Below are positions 25,619 to 35,269 of a stretch of DNA of 64,000 nt, one piece after another. The stretch comes from Mesorhizobium loti CJ3sym (GTDB taxonomy: Bacteria; Pseudomonadota; Alphaproteobacteria; Rhizobiales; Rhizobiaceae). The stretch is taken from positions 626,078 to 690,077 of the forward strand of contig NZ_AXAL01000001.1 in NCBI RefSeq assembly GCF_000472785.1. Reading direction: 5' to 3'. Positions within the stretch are counted from its first letter, which is position 1; each line of letters starts with the position of its first letter. The position numbers were made by a program, and so were the translations under genes. Below the pieces are notes generated by a model that was not told the DNA's origin, did no database searches, and was given only the letters and a program-made list of their open reading frames with translations.

Positions 25619-27819
25619 CAGGTGGACGCTGCGGTGTTCTTCTTGCGGCGCTTGAACTGCGCAATACGCTTGGGCGCATGCGACTTCAGCGCGTCACCCC
25701 GTCCCGACAGGCTCGGATTGGTCATGAAATATTCCTGCGCGTTGAACGGTTCCTCACCCTCCTCCAGCACCACGCGCCGGGAGGTTCCATCTGCCAATAC
25801 GTCGAAACTTTGCTGATTGTCCATGATGTTGCCCAGCATGATCTGGCCCAGGATCTGTTCATGCACAGTTGGATTGGTGATCGGCACCATGGTCTCGACA
25901 CGACGATCGAGATTACGCGGCATCAGGTCGGCCGAAGAGATGTAGACGATCGCCTCATCCGACGGCAGGCCATGGCCATTGCCGAAGCAATAGATGCGGC
26001 TGTGCTCGAGGAACCGGCCGACGATCGACTTGACTCTGATGTTTTCCGACAGGCCGGGAACCTGGGGCCTGAGGCAGCAGATGCCGCGCACGACAAGGTC
26101 GATCTCGACGCCGGCGCGGCTGGCATCATAGAGCGCGTCGATGATGATCGGATCGACCAGCGCGTTCATCTTCATCCAGATGCGCGCCGGCTTTCCTTCC
26201 AGGGCATGGGCGACCTCGTCGGCAATGTGCTTCAAGATGCGGCTTCTGAGCGTGAACGGCGAAATCGCCAGCCGCATTTCAGCGGTCGGCTCGGCATAGC
26301 CGGTGATGAAGTTGAAGAGCTGGGCAACGTCACGGGCGATCGTCGGATCAGTGGTGAAGAACGAAAGGTCGGTGTAGATGCGCGCGGTGACCGGGTGGTA
26401 GTTGCCGGTGCCGAGATGCACATAGTTGCGCAGCTTGCCGTCCTCGCGCCGCACCACCAGCGACATTTTCGCATGGGTCTTGAGCTCGAGGAAACCGAAC
26501 ACGACCTGCACGCCGGCGCGCTCAAGATCGCGCGCCCAGCGGATGTTGGCCTCCTCGTCGAAGCGCGCCTTGAGCTCGACAAGTGCTGTCACCGACTTGC
26601 CCGCCTCGGCCGCGTCGACCAGCGCGCGCACGATCGGGCTGTCGTTGGAGGTGCGGTAAAGCGTCTGCTTGATCGCCACCACTTCCGGATCAGCCATCGC
26701 CTGGCGCAGGAACTGCACCACGACGTCGAAGGATTCATAGGGGTGGTGGACGACGATGTCCTTCTCACGGATGGCGGCAAAACAGTCGCCGCCATGCTCG
26801 CGGATGCGCTCGGGAAAGCGCGGATTGTAGGGCGTGAACTTCAGGTCGTCGCGGGGGATGGAGACGATTTCGGAGATCTGGCTGAGCGCCAGCGGACCGG
26901 TCAGCACGCTGATACGGCTCGACGAGACGCCGAGTTCGCCGGCGACGAAATCGCGCAATTCGCCAGGCATCAATTTGTCGAATTCGATGCGGATCACCGA
27001 ACCGCGGCGGCGGCGCTTCAGCGCCGTCTCGAACAGGCGCACCAGATCTTCCGACTCTTCCTCGACCTCGATATCGCTGTCTCGAATGATGCGGAATGTG
27101 CCGGAACCCTTGACCTCATAGCCGGGGAACAGCTTGCCGATATAGAGACCGACCGCCTCTTCCAGCGGGATGAAGCGGACATGGTGCTTGCGGTCGGGCA
27201 AGCGGATGAAGCGCTTCAGCGCCACCGGCAGGCGCAAGAGCGCGCTCATCTCCTCGCCATTCTTGCGATGGCGCAATTGCAGCGCCATCGAGAAGCCGAG
27301 ATTGGGAATAAACGGGAATGGATGTGCCGGGTCGATCGACAACGGGGTGAGCACCGGAAATACCTGCTCCTGGAAGTGGTCTTCCAGCCAGACCTTCTCG
27401 TCCTTGGTCAGGGCATCTCGCGCAATGCTTTCGATGCCTTCCTTGTTGAGCAGCACGGTGAGCGCCGAAAGGCTCTTCTGCTGGTCTTCCTGCAGCCGTT
27501 CGACCTCGCGCAGCAATTGTTCGAGCTGCTGCTCGGGCGTGCGGCCGTCGGGGCTTTTGAGCGTGATTCCTTCGCGCACCTGGCCGGCGAGGCCAGCGAC
27601 ACGCACCATGAAGAACTCGTCGAGATTGGCTGCCGAGATCGACAGGAAGCGGACACGCTCCAGCAATGGATGATGGGTGTTCAGCGATTCCTCAAGCACA
27701 CGGCGATTGAACTGCAGCCAGGAAAACTCGCGGTTGACGAAGCGATCCGGGTTCCCGCCCTCTGAAGTGGCCACCTCGACATTGACGAATTCGCTCTGCA
27801 CCGGCTTCAGTTCGTTCAT
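25618..27819 (-). CDS. ppk: Polyphosphate kinase 1
   Basis: 733 residues, usual PPK1 size. Makes inorganic polyphosphate from ATP at the inner membrane. N-terminal domain starts [16 protein letters not shown]; the catalytic phospholipase-D-like halves contain [13 protein letters not shown] (phosphorylated His near residue 448), the following HLGTGNYHP, and [10 protein letters not shown] with the second histidine near residue 610. Start ATG 27819 follows GGCAGGAA; TTG 27834 is the only in-frame alternative. First gene of the ppk-ppx operon. In several relatives, as I recall, hdaA lies immediately upstream; here it is 19 kb away. Confidence 0.97.
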   Translation of the reverse strand: MNELKPVQSEFVNVEVATSEGGNPDRFVNREFSWLQFNRRVLEESLNTHHPLLERVRFLSISAANLDEFFMVRVAGLAGQVREGITLKSPDGRTPEQQLEQLLREVERLQEDQQKSLSALTVLLNKEGIESIARDALTKDEKVWLEDHFQEQVFPVLTPLSIDPAHPFPFIPNLGFSMALQLRHRKNGEEMSALLRLPVALKRFIRLPDRKHHVRFIPLEEAVGLYIGKLFPGYEVKGSGTFRIIRDSDIEVEEESEDLVRLFETALKRRRRGSVIRIEFDKLMPGELRDFVAGELGVSSSRISVLTGPLALSQISEIVSIPRDDLKFTPYNPRFPERIREHGGDCFAAIREKDIVVHHPYESFDVVVQFLRQAMADPEVVAIKQTLYRTSNDSPIVRALVDAAEAGKSVTALVELKARFDEEANIRWARDLERAGVQVVFGFLELKTHAKMSLVVRREDGKLRNYVHLGTGNYHPVTARIYTDLSFFTTDPTIARDVAQLFNFITGYAEPTAEMRLAISPFTLRSRILKHIADEVAHALEGKPARIWMKMNALVDPIIIDALYDASRAGVEIDLVVRGICCLRPQVPGLSENIRVKSIVGRFLEHSRIYCFGNGHGLPSDEAIVYISSADLMPRNLDRRVETMVPITNPTVHEQILGQIMLGNIMDNQQSFDVLADGTSRRVVLEEGEEPFNAQEYFMTNPSLSGRGDALKSHAPKRIAQFKRRKKNTAAST

Positions 27820-28048
27820 GGTTCCTGCCCGCAACCGTTCCTTTGGGAGCGCCGCCAGATGGCGATGGACGCTCTAACATGCTTTTGTGACGCATGATCC
27901 GTCGCGGAATCGCTTGGCATCCGCGGTCACACGCTTAACCGGCTCAACTTATCCTCTGACAGGCTTTTGCGACAGTTTCATTTCATCGATCTTGCAAAGA
28001 GACCTGTTATGATCCAGATGCATGCGAGACTGCGTTAAGGAGACGACG

Positions 28049-28294
28049 ATGGCAGGCGGTTCCATTCCCCATTTCCAGAACGATGCCGGCCATCCGGCGA
28101 TCGACATCGGGGTCAAGGAATTCATGTGTACGGGCGCCAATCCGCCTTTCGACCACCCGCATGTGTTTCTCGACATGGGCGACGACAATGAGAAGGTCTG
28201 CCCCTATTGCTCGACGCTCTTTCGCTATTCGCCGAAGCTGAAGGCGACGGAAACCCTGCCGGCGGACTGTATCTACATCGACCAGGCCGCCTGA
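28049..28294 (+). CDS. Zinc-finger domain protein (zf-CHCC / NDUFS6-like)
   Basis: 81 residues. The pattern FMCTGANPPFDHPHVFL then KVCPYCSTLFRY supplies one Cys, one or more His and a CxxC pair, the zf-CHCC fold also found in the mitochondrial complex I subunit NDUFS6. Small zinc protein, role in bacteria not settled. Start ATG 28049 follows AAGGAGAC; the frame to 28022 adds nine residues. Possibly co-transcribed with the monooxygenase 19 bases downstream. Confidence 0.88.
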   Translation: MAGGSIPHFQNDAGHPAIDIGVKEFMCTGANPPFDHPHVFLDMGDDNEKVCPYCSTLFRYSPKLKATETLPADCIYIDQAA

Positions 28295-28313
28295 TTCTTT
28301 CGCGACAGACCTG

Positions 28314-29552
28314 ATGGACGAAAAGCGCTCCCGGCAAGTCATCATCGCCGGGGCCGGTGTTGCCGGGCTGACTGCGGCCCTCGCCTTCGCCGAACGCGGC
28401 TATGCCGTGCAGGTTTACGAACAGGCACAACGGCTCGAAGCCGTGGGTGCCGGTCTCCAGCTTTCTCCCAACGCGACACGCATCCTTCGCCAGCTCGGCG
28501 TGCTCGACCGGCTGCTGCCGGCTGCGGTCCGGCCGGAGGCTGTGGTGCTGAAGGACGCAAGGACGCTACGTCAACTGGCGCGCGTGCCACTCGGGCAAGC
28601 GGGTGAAAGCCGCTGGGGTGCTCCTTATCTCGTCGCACACCGGGCCGATTTGCAGAGTGCCCTGATGGCGCGCGTTGCGGAGATGCCTGATATTCGTCTC
28701 ACTCTCGGAGGGCGCGTCGAGAAAATTGCTACTGGCAGCCATGGTGTCACCGCGACTGTCGTGATCGGCGGCAAGACGGCAGAGGAACAAGGCTCCTTGC
28801 TGGTCGGCGCCGACGGCGTCTGGTCGTTGGTGCGCGCGCTTGTCGATTCAAAGAGGATGGCATCGCCAAGAAGCCGCTTTTCAGGGGAGTTGGCCTGGCG
28901 CGCCACGGTCGCGGCCGACAGCAGCGCTGGGCCAGCCTTTGCCGCGATCGGTGCGGTCGATTGCGTCACGACTTTTCTCCATCCGGGTTTCCACATGGTC
29001 GCCTATCCCGTCAGCAAGGGTGACGCCTTCAACCTCGTCGCCTTCACAAAAGGCGAGCGCATCGCCGACGGCTGGTCCGGCCATGCCGATCCAAGCATCC
29101 TCGCCGCCGCTATGCGCGGCACCGCGCCAGGTCTCGTAAAGCTGGTGGAACTGGCCGGCCCGTGGCTGACCTGGCCGCTCCACACGGTCGAACAGACGCA
29201 GCCCTGGACCACGTCGAACGGCATCGTACTGATAGGCGACGCCGCGCATGCGATGACGCCGTTCGCGGCGCAAGGCGCGGCGATGGCGATCGAGGATGCG
29301 GCCATGCTTGCCAATATCATGGCTGACTTTCCCACAGATCCCATGGAAAGCCTTCGTATCTGGGAGAACCTGCGACGCCCGCGCATCGCGAAAGTGGCTC
29401 GCCGTGGCGCCGTCAATCGCCTTGCCTGGCATGCTGCGGGTCCCGTAGCTGTCGCCCGCAATCTCTTCCTGACCATGCGCCCCTCGGGAAAACTCGCTGC
29501 CGACCTCGACTGGCTCTATGGCTGGCAGCAGCAGAAAATCATCCGACGCTGA
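28314..29552 (+). CDS. FAD-dependent monooxygenase (salicylate-hydroxylase-like)
   Basis: 412 residues, single-component class A flavin monooxygenase. FAD-binding GAGVAGLTAALAFAERG at residue 12, the DG motif VGADGVWSLVR near residue 162, and GDAAHAMTPFAAQGAAMAIE near residue 307. Uses NAD(P)H and oxygen to hydroxylate an aromatic or similar substrate; substrate not predictable. No membrane segment. The start has no strong ribosome site, so translation may depend on the zinc-finger gene just upstream. Confidence 0.92.
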   Translation: MDEKRSRQVIIAGAGVAGLTAALAFAERGYAVQVYEQAQRLEAVGAGLQLSPNATRILRQLGVLDRLLPAAVRPEAVVLKDARTLRQLARVPLGQAGESRWGAPYLVAHRADLQSALMARVAEMPDIRLTLGGRVEKIATGSHGVTATVVIGGKTAEEQGSLLVGADGVWSLVRALVDSKRMASPRSRFSGELAWRATVAADSSAGPAFAAIGAVDCVTTFLHPGFHMVAYPVSKGDAFNLVAFTKGERIADGWSGHADPSILAAAMRGTAPGLVKLVELAGPWLTWPLHTVEQTQPWTTSNGIVLIGDAAHAMTPFAAQGAAMAIEDAAMLANIMADFPTDPMESLRIWENLRRPRIAKVARRGAVNRLAWHAAGPVAVARNLFLTMRPSGKLAADLDWLYGWQQQKIIRR

Positions 29553-29590
29553 AATCGAGGCACGTCGGGGGGCCTGTCTGCGGACAGACG

Positions 29591-30256
29591 CTAATTGTAG
29601 AGCCGCATCGACAGCCCGAGCGAAACCGGCAGCGGGTTCCACCACCCTGTGCGCAGCCCGGCGGTGCGCAGCGCGGCCGCCGTCCAGGTGTTGCAGCCGA
29701 CCAGTGCGTTGAAATGGCCGTTGGCTTCGAAGAAGCCGTCGAAATTCGAATAAGCGGCATTCGGGATATGGATCGGACCACTCGGTCCCTGTTGAAAGCT
29801 GGCCTGGATGAAATCGAGCAGTGCCGCGAACTGGTCGTCACCAATGTCGAAGCCTGCGACATCGGGATGTGCTTGGTCGATATCGCCGGCGACATCGACA
29901 TGCATGACCGACGCGTCGAGGGTCAGGGCTTTCATCACAGGTACGGCCTTGAGCTCAGACCAGGTCGGCGTTTCCAGATAGAAGGCGCGGCCGCCCCAGC
30001 CAAAGATGATATAGCGCACCTCGGGGATGTCGGCCGGGATACCGGCCTCGACCAGAAAGTGAAAGCGCCGGCGCACCGCATCGTCGACCGGAATGGCGAT
30101 GTCGGTATGGATCGGGTTCTTCAGCACCAGGATATGACGCGTGGCTGATTTGCCGACGGCAGTTTGCCAGAGCGGGCGCGGCACCAAGGTGCCGAGCGTT
30201 ACCGCGAGCGCGATGACGATCAACAAGAGACCCAGAAGACGGCCGAGCTTTTTCAT
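29591..30256 (-). CDS. TIGR02117/DUF2459 family protein
   Basis: 221 residues from ATG 30256; the frame to 30292 adds 12 residues. An N-terminal hydrophobic segment (LGLLLIVIALAVTLGTLV) anchors or exports the protein. The motifs IIFGWGGRAFYLETPTW and GCNTWTAAALRTAGL are the signature of TIGR02117, with a Cys and His that might be catalytic (a papain-like arrangement has been suggested for related families). Function unknown. Confidence 0.85.
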   Translation of the reverse strand: MKKLGRLLGLLLIVIALAVTLGTLVPRPLWQTAVGKSATRHILVLKNPIHTDIAIPVDDAVRRRFHFLVEAGIPADIPEVRYIIFGWGGRAFYLETPTWSELKAVPVMKALTLDASVMHVDVAGDIDQAHPDVAGFDIGDDQFAALLDFIQASFQQGPSGPIHIPNAAYSNFDGFFEANGHFNALVGCNTWTAAALRTAGLRTGWWNPLPVSLGLSMRLYN

Positions 30257-30320
30257 GAGTGGCGGTCCTGCAAATGCATACCGGCGCGACACGAACCGCC
30301 GTCCTCCTGCTCACCCATAC

Positions 30321-30354
30321 GCAAAAGAGCCCGGCACTGTTTCAGCCGGGCTCT
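30321..30354 (-). terminator. Terminator of the aapJQMP operon
   Basis: Perfect 10-bp stem AGAGCCCGGC / GCCGGGCTCT with a 9-base loop, followed on the minus strand by TTTT. 19 bases after the aapP stop codon. Confidence 0.88.
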
Positions 30355-30373
30355 CCTCAGTTTACTGAAAGGC

Positions 30374-31177
30374 CTAATGCAGGATCTGGCTGAGGAACAG
30401 TTTTGTGCGCTCATGGCGCGGATGGTCGAAGAACTCGGCCGGCGTGTTCTGCTCGACGATCTGGCCCTGATCCATGAAGATCACCCGGTTGGCGACCTTG
30501 CGGGCGAAGCCCATCTCGTGGGTGACGCACAGCATGGTCATGCCTTCTTCGGCCAAGCCCACCATGGTTTCCAGCACTTCCTTGATCATTTCCGGGTCGA
30601 GCGCCGAGGTCGGCTCGTCAAACAGCATGATGCGTGGGTTCATGCACAGCGAGCGCGCAATCGCCACGCGCTGCTGCTGGCCGCCGGAGAGCTGGCCCGG
30701 ATATTTGTTGGCCTGCTCAGGGATTTTCACGCGCTTGAGGAAATGCATGGCGATTTCCTCGGCCTGTTTCTTTGGCGTCTTGCGCACCCAGATCGGCGCC
30801 AGCGTGCAGTTCTCCAGGATGGTCAGATGCGGGAACAGGTTGAAGTGCTGGAACACCATGCCGACCTCGCGGCGCACCTCGTCAATCTTCTTGAGATCAT
30901 TGGTGAGTTCCTTGCCGTCGACGATGATCTTTCCCTTCTGGTGCTCTTCCAGACGGTTGATGCAGCGGATCATGGTCGACTTGCCGGAGCCCGACGGGCC
31001 GCAAATGACGATACGCTCGCCGCGCATCACTTTCAGATTGATGTCCTTCAGCACATGGAACTCGCCATACCATTTGTGCATGGCGATGATGTCGATGGCG
31101 ACATCGGTGGTCGAGATGTGCATCTTGGCGGCGTTGACCTTGATCTCTTCGGCGCTGACGGCATTTTCGGTGGCCAT
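30374..31177 (-). CDS. aapP: General L-amino-acid ABC transporter, ATPase
   Basis: 267 residues. Walker [11 protein letters not shown]-loop [11 protein letters not shown], signature [15 protein letters not shown], Walker [15 protein letters not shown] and switch His in CVTHEMGFA are all intact; the polar-amino-acid-transporter subgroup is shown by [13 protein letters not shown]. Powers uptake of a broad range of L-amino acids by the rhizobial Aap system. Last gene of aapJQMP, separated from aapM by 79 bases that hold a dispersed palindromic repeat. ATG 31177 follows AAGGGGA; upstream in-frame sequence to 31348 is antisense to aapM. Confidence 0.97.
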   Translation of the reverse strand: MATENAVSAEEIKVNAAKMHISTTDVAIDIIAMHKWYGEFHVLKDINLKVMRGERIVICGPSGSGKSTMIRCINRLEEHQKGKIIVDGKELTNDLKKIDEVRREVGMVFQHFNLFPHLTILENCTLAPIWVRKTPKKQAEEIAMHFLKRVKIPEQANKYPGQLSGGQQQRVAIARSLCMNPRIMLFDEPTSALDPEMIKEVLETMVGLAEEGMTMLCVTHEMGFARKVANRVIFMDQGQIVEQNTPAEFFDHPRHERTKLFLSQILH

Positions 31178-31206
31178 GACAGGGTCCCCTTTTTTGTCTT
31201 TGGTTA

Positions 31207-31259
31207 TGATGCATGTCGTTATCCCAAAACCGCAACACAGTTTTGGGCGCCATGCATCA
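31207..31259. repeat. Dispersed rhizobial intergenic palindrome
   Basis: Nested inverted repeat: outer arms TGATGCATG / CATGCATCA and inner arms CCCAAAAC / GTTTTGGG. I recognise this type (GCATG-TCGTT-ATCCCAAAAC with its complement) as a common intergenic repeat of Mesorhizobium and related genomes. Its last three bases are the aapM stop codon. Confidence 0.75.
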
Positions 31260-32414
31260 GCGTTTGTGGCCGGTGTCGAGCCGGCGTTCGGTGTACATGG
31301 AATAGCGCGACATGCCGAAGCAGAACAGCCAGAACACGAAGGCGGCAAAGATCAAACCCGACTTGGCCGTCTGTGCCGACGCCCAGTTGGCGTCGGCGAA
31401 ATTCTGCTTCACGATGCCAAGCAGGTCGAACATCGAGATGATGGTGACCAGGCTGGTGTCCTTGAACATGCCGATAAAGGTGTTGACGATGCCCGGAATG
31501 ACCAGCTTCAGCGCCTGCGGCATGACGATGAAATACATCTTCTGCCAGTAACCAAGGCCGAGCGAATCGGCGCCTTCATATTGGCCCTTGGGAATCGCCT
31601 GCAGGCCGCCGCGCACCACTTCGGCCATATAGGCGGCCGCAAACAGCGACACGCCGATAAGTGCGCGCAGGTACTTGTCGAAGGTAACGCCCGGCGGCAG
31701 AAACAGGGGCAGCATGACGCTGGCCATGAAAAGAACAGTGATCAGCGGAATACCGCGTACGGCTTCGATGAAGATGACGCACAGCATCTTCACAACAGGC
31801 ATCTTGGAGCGTCGGCCAAGCGCCAGCACGATGCCAAGCGGCAACGACACGACAATGGCCACGAAAGACAGCGACAGCGTTACCAGCAAGCCGCCCCAGC
31901 GCGCGGTTTCGACGTGTTCCAGACCGAACACGCCGCCCACCAGGAGGAAGAACGACACAACGGGTAAACCGACAATCAAAAGCAGGGCGTTGAGGCCCTT
32001 GCGCGGCACGCTCGGCATCAACATCGGCACCATAAGCACGACGAGCAATATGCCAACCAGGATCGGCCGCCAGCGTTCCTCGATCGGATAGGTGCCGAAC
32101 ATGAACTGGCCGAACTTGGCATTGACGAAGGCCCAGCAGGCGCCAGACCAGCCATCCGGCTGGATACCGCCTTGCGCCACGGTAGCGCACACGGTCCGGT
32201 TAGGTCCCGTCCACACAGCGTTGATGAAGGCCCAATTGATGATTTGCGGGAGGGTCATCGCCACCAGCGCGATACCGATTATGGTCATAATGGTATCGCC
32301 TGTCGAGGCGATCAGGTTCTTGCGCACCCACGCGCCGAGGCCGGTGACGCCGGCAGGCGCCGGTTGCGCCAGCATCATTTCGGTGCGTACCCAGGACATA
32401 TCATGTTCTTGCAT
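31257..32414 (-). CDS. aapM: General L-amino-acid ABC transporter, permease AapM
   Basis: 385 residues from ATG 32414, with GAGAGGTAGGG upstream. Six to eight hydrophobic segments; the EAA loop [20 protein letters not shown] and [19 protein letters not shown] match the HisM/GltK type and pair with the ATPase. A long periplasmic insertion between the first helices ([20 protein letters not shown]) is typical of AapM. Inner membrane. Starts 4 bases after aapQ stops. Confidence 0.96.
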   Translation of the reverse strand: MQEHDMSWVRTEMMLAQPAPAGVTGLGAWVRKNLIASTGDTIMTIIGIALVAMTLPQIINWAFINAVWTGPNRTVCATVAQGGIQPDGWSGACWAFVNAKFGQFMFGTYPIEERWRPILVGILLVVLMVPMLMPSVPRKGLNALLLIVGLPVVSFFLLVGGVFGLEHVETARWGGLLVTLSLSFVAIVVSLPLGIVLALGRRSKMPVVKMLCVIFIEAVRGIPLITVLFMASVMLPLFLPPGVTFDKYLRALIGVSLFAAAYMAEVVRGGLQAIPKGQYEGADSLGLGYWQKMYFIVMPQALKLVIPGIVNTFIGMFKDTSLVTIISMFDLLGIVKQNFADANWASAQTAKSGLIFAAFVFWLFCFGMSRYSMYTERRLDTGHKR

Positions 32415-32418
32415 GTCC

Positions 32419-33606
32419 CTACCTCTCCACCAGCGCCATTTTGGCATTGAACCAGTTCATCAGCAGCGAGGTCAAAATGCTGATGGTCAGATAGATCACC
32501 ATCATGATGACCACGCACTCCACAGCCTGGCCGGTCTGGTTCAGCACCGTGCCGGTGGTCGCCGTCAGGTCGGGATAGCCGATGGCGATGGCGAGCGAGG
32601 AGTTCTTGGTCAGATTGAGATACTGGCTGGCCAGCGGCGGAATGACGATGCGCATCGCCTGCGGCACGACCACCAGCCGCAACGCCTGGCCGGAACGCAG
32701 GCCAAGTGCTGCCGAAGCTTCGCTCTGGCCCTTGGCAACGCCGCGAATACCGGCGCGCACGATCTCGGAGATGAAGGCTGCGGTATAAAACGAAAGCGCC
32801 AGATAGAGCGACAGAAACTCCGGCTTCACCACGAAACCGCCGCTCAGGTTGAACGTCGACTGCTTGGGAAAATCGAAGGTCACCGGAAAGCCGCTCAGCA
32901 CATAGGCGAGCAGCGGCAGCCCAACAATCAGCGCCAGTGATGTCCAGAACACCGGGAATTGCTGGCCGGTCGCCATCTGTCGCTGCTTGGCTTTCTGGGC
33001 AACGAACCACGACATGGCGATGCCGACAAGCAGACCCACCAGGATCAGCCAGGAGCCGTCACCCCAGATAGCGCGCGGAAAATAGATGCCGCGCTGGTTG
33101 AGGAAGGAGCCAAACGGCAGATGAATGCTTTCCTTCGGGGTCGGTAGCACGGCCAGCACGCCGGAGTACCAGAAGAAGATGACCAGCAGCGGCGGGATGT
33201 TGCGGAACACCTCGACATAGACAGTGCAGATCTTCTGGATGAGCCAGTTTTTCGACAGCCGGCCGATGCCGACGACGAAACCGATGATGGTGGCGGTGAT
33301 GATGCCGACAAAGGCGACGATCAACGTGTTGATCAAGCCGACGATGATGGCCCGGCCATAGGTAGAGTCGGACGTGTAGGCGATGGGCGTGTCAGAGATG
33401 TCGAAGCCGGCGCGGCCTTTCAGAAAGCCGAAGCCGGAGGCAATGTGGAGGTTGGTGAGGTTCACGATGGTGTTGTGGACAATCCACCAGACACCCGACA
33501 CCAGCAAAGCAACGACCAGGCATTGATAGAAAATGCTGCGGACTTTGGGATCGTTTATAAGAGAAGCGCGACTTGGCGCCTCGCGAAGAACTTCCTGCGA
33601 TGCCAT
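32419..33606 (-). CDS. aapQ: General L-amino-acid ABC transporter, permease AapQ
   Basis: 395 residues, about eight hydrophobic segments, and the EAA loop [20 protein letters not shown] followed by [20 protein letters not shown]. Partner permease of AapM in the broad-range Aap system of rhizobia, which also influences solute efflux and nodule nutrient exchange. The large loop [19 protein letters not shown] is AapQ-typical. ATG 33606 follows CAGGGG. A stable stem-loop lies between the aapJ stop and this start. Confidence 0.96.
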   Translation of the reverse strand: MASQEVLREAPSRASLINDPKVRSIFYQCLVVALLVSGVWWIVHNTIVNLTNLHIASGFGFLKGRAGFDISDTPIAYTSDSTYGRAIIVGLINTLIVAFVGIITATIIGFVVGIGRLSKNWLIQKICTVYVEVFRNIPPLLVIFFWYSGVLAVLPTPKESIHLPFGSFLNQRGIYFPRAIWGDGSWLILVGLLVGIAMSWFVAQKAKQRQMATGQQFPVFWTSLALIVGLPLLAYVLSGFPVTFDFPKQSTFNLSGGFVVKPEFLSLYLALSFYTAAFISEIVRAGIRGVAKGQSEASAALGLRSGQALRLVVVPQAMRIVIPPLASQYLNLTKNSSLAIAIGYPDLTATTGTVLNQTGQAVECVVIMMVIYLTISILTSLLMNWFNAKMALVER

Positions 33607-33630
33607 GCGACCATCCCCTGGAAAGAGAAA

Positions 33631-33657
33631 CCGGGAGGCAGACGATCTGCCTCCCGG
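33631..33657 (-). promoter_or_regulatory. Intercistronic stem-loop aapJ-aapQ
   Basis: Perfect 12-bp inverted repeat CCGGGAGGCAGA / TCTGCCTCCCGG with a three-base loop, 12 bases after the aapJ stop; a weak U-rich TTTCTCTTT follows on the minus strand. Such hairpins commonly stabilise or partly terminate mRNA so that the binding protein is made in excess. Confidence 0.75.
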
Positions 33658-33669
33658 ATCACATTTCGG

Positions 33670-34698
33670 TCAGCGGATCGGCGGAGCGTATTGCAGGCCG
33701 CCCTTGGTCCACAGCGCATTGATGCCGCGGGCGATCTTGAGCGGGCTGCCTGAGCCGACATTGCGGTCGAACAGTTCGCCGTAGTTGCCGACGGCCTTGA
33801 CGATGTTGACGACCCAGTCGTTGGAGACGCCGAGATCGGTGCCGATCTTGGTGTCGGCTTCCTGGCCGAGCACACGCTTGATCTCAGGGCTGGGCGAGTT
33901 CTTCATCTCATCGACATTGGCCTTGGTTATGCCGAGCTCTTCCGCCTGCAACAGCGCGAAATAGGTCCACTTGACGATGTGGTACCACTGGTCGTCGCCC
34001 TGGCGCACTGCCGGGCCGAGCGGCTCCTTCGAGATGATCTCGGGCAGCACGACATGATCGGCCGGTGACGCCAGCGTCAGGCGGATACCGTAAAGGCCCG
34101 ACTGATCGGTGGTGTAAACGTCGCAGCGGCCCGCGTCATAAGCGGCGTTGACCTCTTCGAGCTTCTCGAAGACGACCGGATTGTACTCCATCTTGTTGGC
34201 CTTGAAGTAGTCGGCGAGGTTGAGCTCGGTGGTCGTACCGCTCTGCACGCAGACGGCGGCGCCCGAGAGCTGCAACGCGGAATTGACGCCCGGCAGCTTC
34301 TTGGCATTGATCATGAAGCCCTGGCCGTCATAGTAGGTGACGCCGACAAAATTCAGGCCAAGTGCGGTGTCACGGTTGATGGTCCAGGTGGTGTTGCGCG
34401 ACAGGATGTCGACCTCGCCGGACTGCAAGGCGGTGAAGCGCTCCTTGGCGCTGAGCGGCGTGAACTTGACCTTGGTGCCGTCACCGAAGACAGCGGCGGC
34501 CACAGCGCGGCAGAAATCCGCATCGATGCCTTGCCAGTCGCCCTTGTCGTCCGGCGCCGAGAAGCCGGCCAGACCAGTCGAGACGCCGCACTGGATGAAG
34601 CCCTTCGCCTTGACGGTATCGAGCGTCGTAGCCGACGCGGCCGACGCCATCAATCCAAGCGTAGCGGCGCCAAGAATGCCGATAGCAATATGTTTCAT
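33670..34698 (-). CDS. aapJ: General L-amino-acid-binding protein AapJ
   Basis: 342 residues. Signal peptide MKHIAIGILGAATLGLMASA with cleavage near ASA. The mature protein begins TLDTVKAKGFIQCGVSTGLAG and contains SPLSAKERFTALQSGEVD-type features (here FTPLSAKERFTALQSGEVD) of family 3 binding proteins. Two conserved cysteines (ADFCRA, AAVCVQ, GRCDVYT) may form disulfides. Periplasmic receptor for many L-amino acids. First gene of aapJQMP; start ATG 34698 has AGGG about 12 bases upstream. Confidence 0.96.
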   Translation of the reverse strand: MKHIAIGILGAATLGLMASAASATTLDTVKAKGFIQCGVSTGLAGFSAPDDKGDWQGIDADFCRAVAAAVFGDGTKVKFTPLSAKERFTALQSGEVDILSRNTTWTINRDTALGLNFVGVTYYDGQGFMINAKKLPGVNSALQLSGAAVCVQSGTTTELNLADYFKANKMEYNPVVFEKLEEVNAAYDAGRCDVYTTDQSGLYGIRLTLASPADHVVLPEIISKEPLGPAVRQGDDQWYHIVKWTYFALLQAEELGITKANVDEMKNSPSPEIKRVLGQEADTKIGTDLGVSNDWVVNIVKAVGNYGELFDRNVGSGSPLKIARGINALWTKGGLQYAPPIR

Positions 34699-35269
34699 GA
34701 CCCACAGACCCTTTTCTCTGTTTTTCAGGCAAACCCTGATTCTTTTTCCCATGTGAACGCAGCTCCCATCCCGGCCCATTCCCGGAACCCCGCATCGTAA
34801 CCGACGCGCCGCCTCCCATTCACGAATGGCATCGAAGGCGATAATTCCCGTGAGGTCAAGGGAAATGACCGAATCCGACCGCGTTTGAAAATCGATTGCC
34901 TGAAATGCCTGAATTGCAGACAAACGCACCCGCGATTTAGTCAGAAGCGCCAATAAAGTCGGCAAAGCTCATTGCCCAGCCAATTGGGCATTGTCGGTGT
35001 AATCCGCGTGCCGCAATTACTCTTCGTTACCGCTCTTCCTGCGATGGATTTGTGTGACCAGCACTGTTCTCTGCTTGGCCAGGCGCAATCGGAAATCACC
35101 GTCTAAAGAGGCAGAGGCACAGCCCGACGATGGCCTGTGCCGAAGAAGACGATGGCCTTTGCCGAAGAAATTGGCACATCCGAAGTCCGTTTCCTGGCGA
35201 ACGCCATGCGGTTGCGCGGCCCATGCCGCCGCACTATGGCTAACGGCTTACCAGAAGAGGCAATGACGA
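34699..35269. other. Divergent aapJ-metC intergenic region
   Basis: 571 bases without a convincing gene. It must hold both promoters. Visible features: an inverted repeat TGCCCA / TGGGCA at 34973-34990 and a tandem 22-bp duplication at 35126-35169. No SAM riboswitch consensus was seen before metC. Confidence 0.5.
35126..35169 (+). repeat. Tandem 22-bp direct repeat
   Basis: Two adjacent copies of GACGATGGCCTgTGCCGAAG plus AA, differing at one base (g/t), 100 bases before the metC start. Probably a recent slippage duplication; could lie in the metC leader. Confidence 0.85.

Noticed and set aside
25678..27765. 695-codon plus-strand frame
   Set aside because: Antisense to ppk; no motif.
30164..31967. 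Two overlapping plus-strand frames of 425 and 497 codons
   Set aside because: Antisense to aapP and aapM.
35170..35269. SAM-II-type riboswitch before metC
   Set aside because: Looked for its conserved pseudoknot core; not present.
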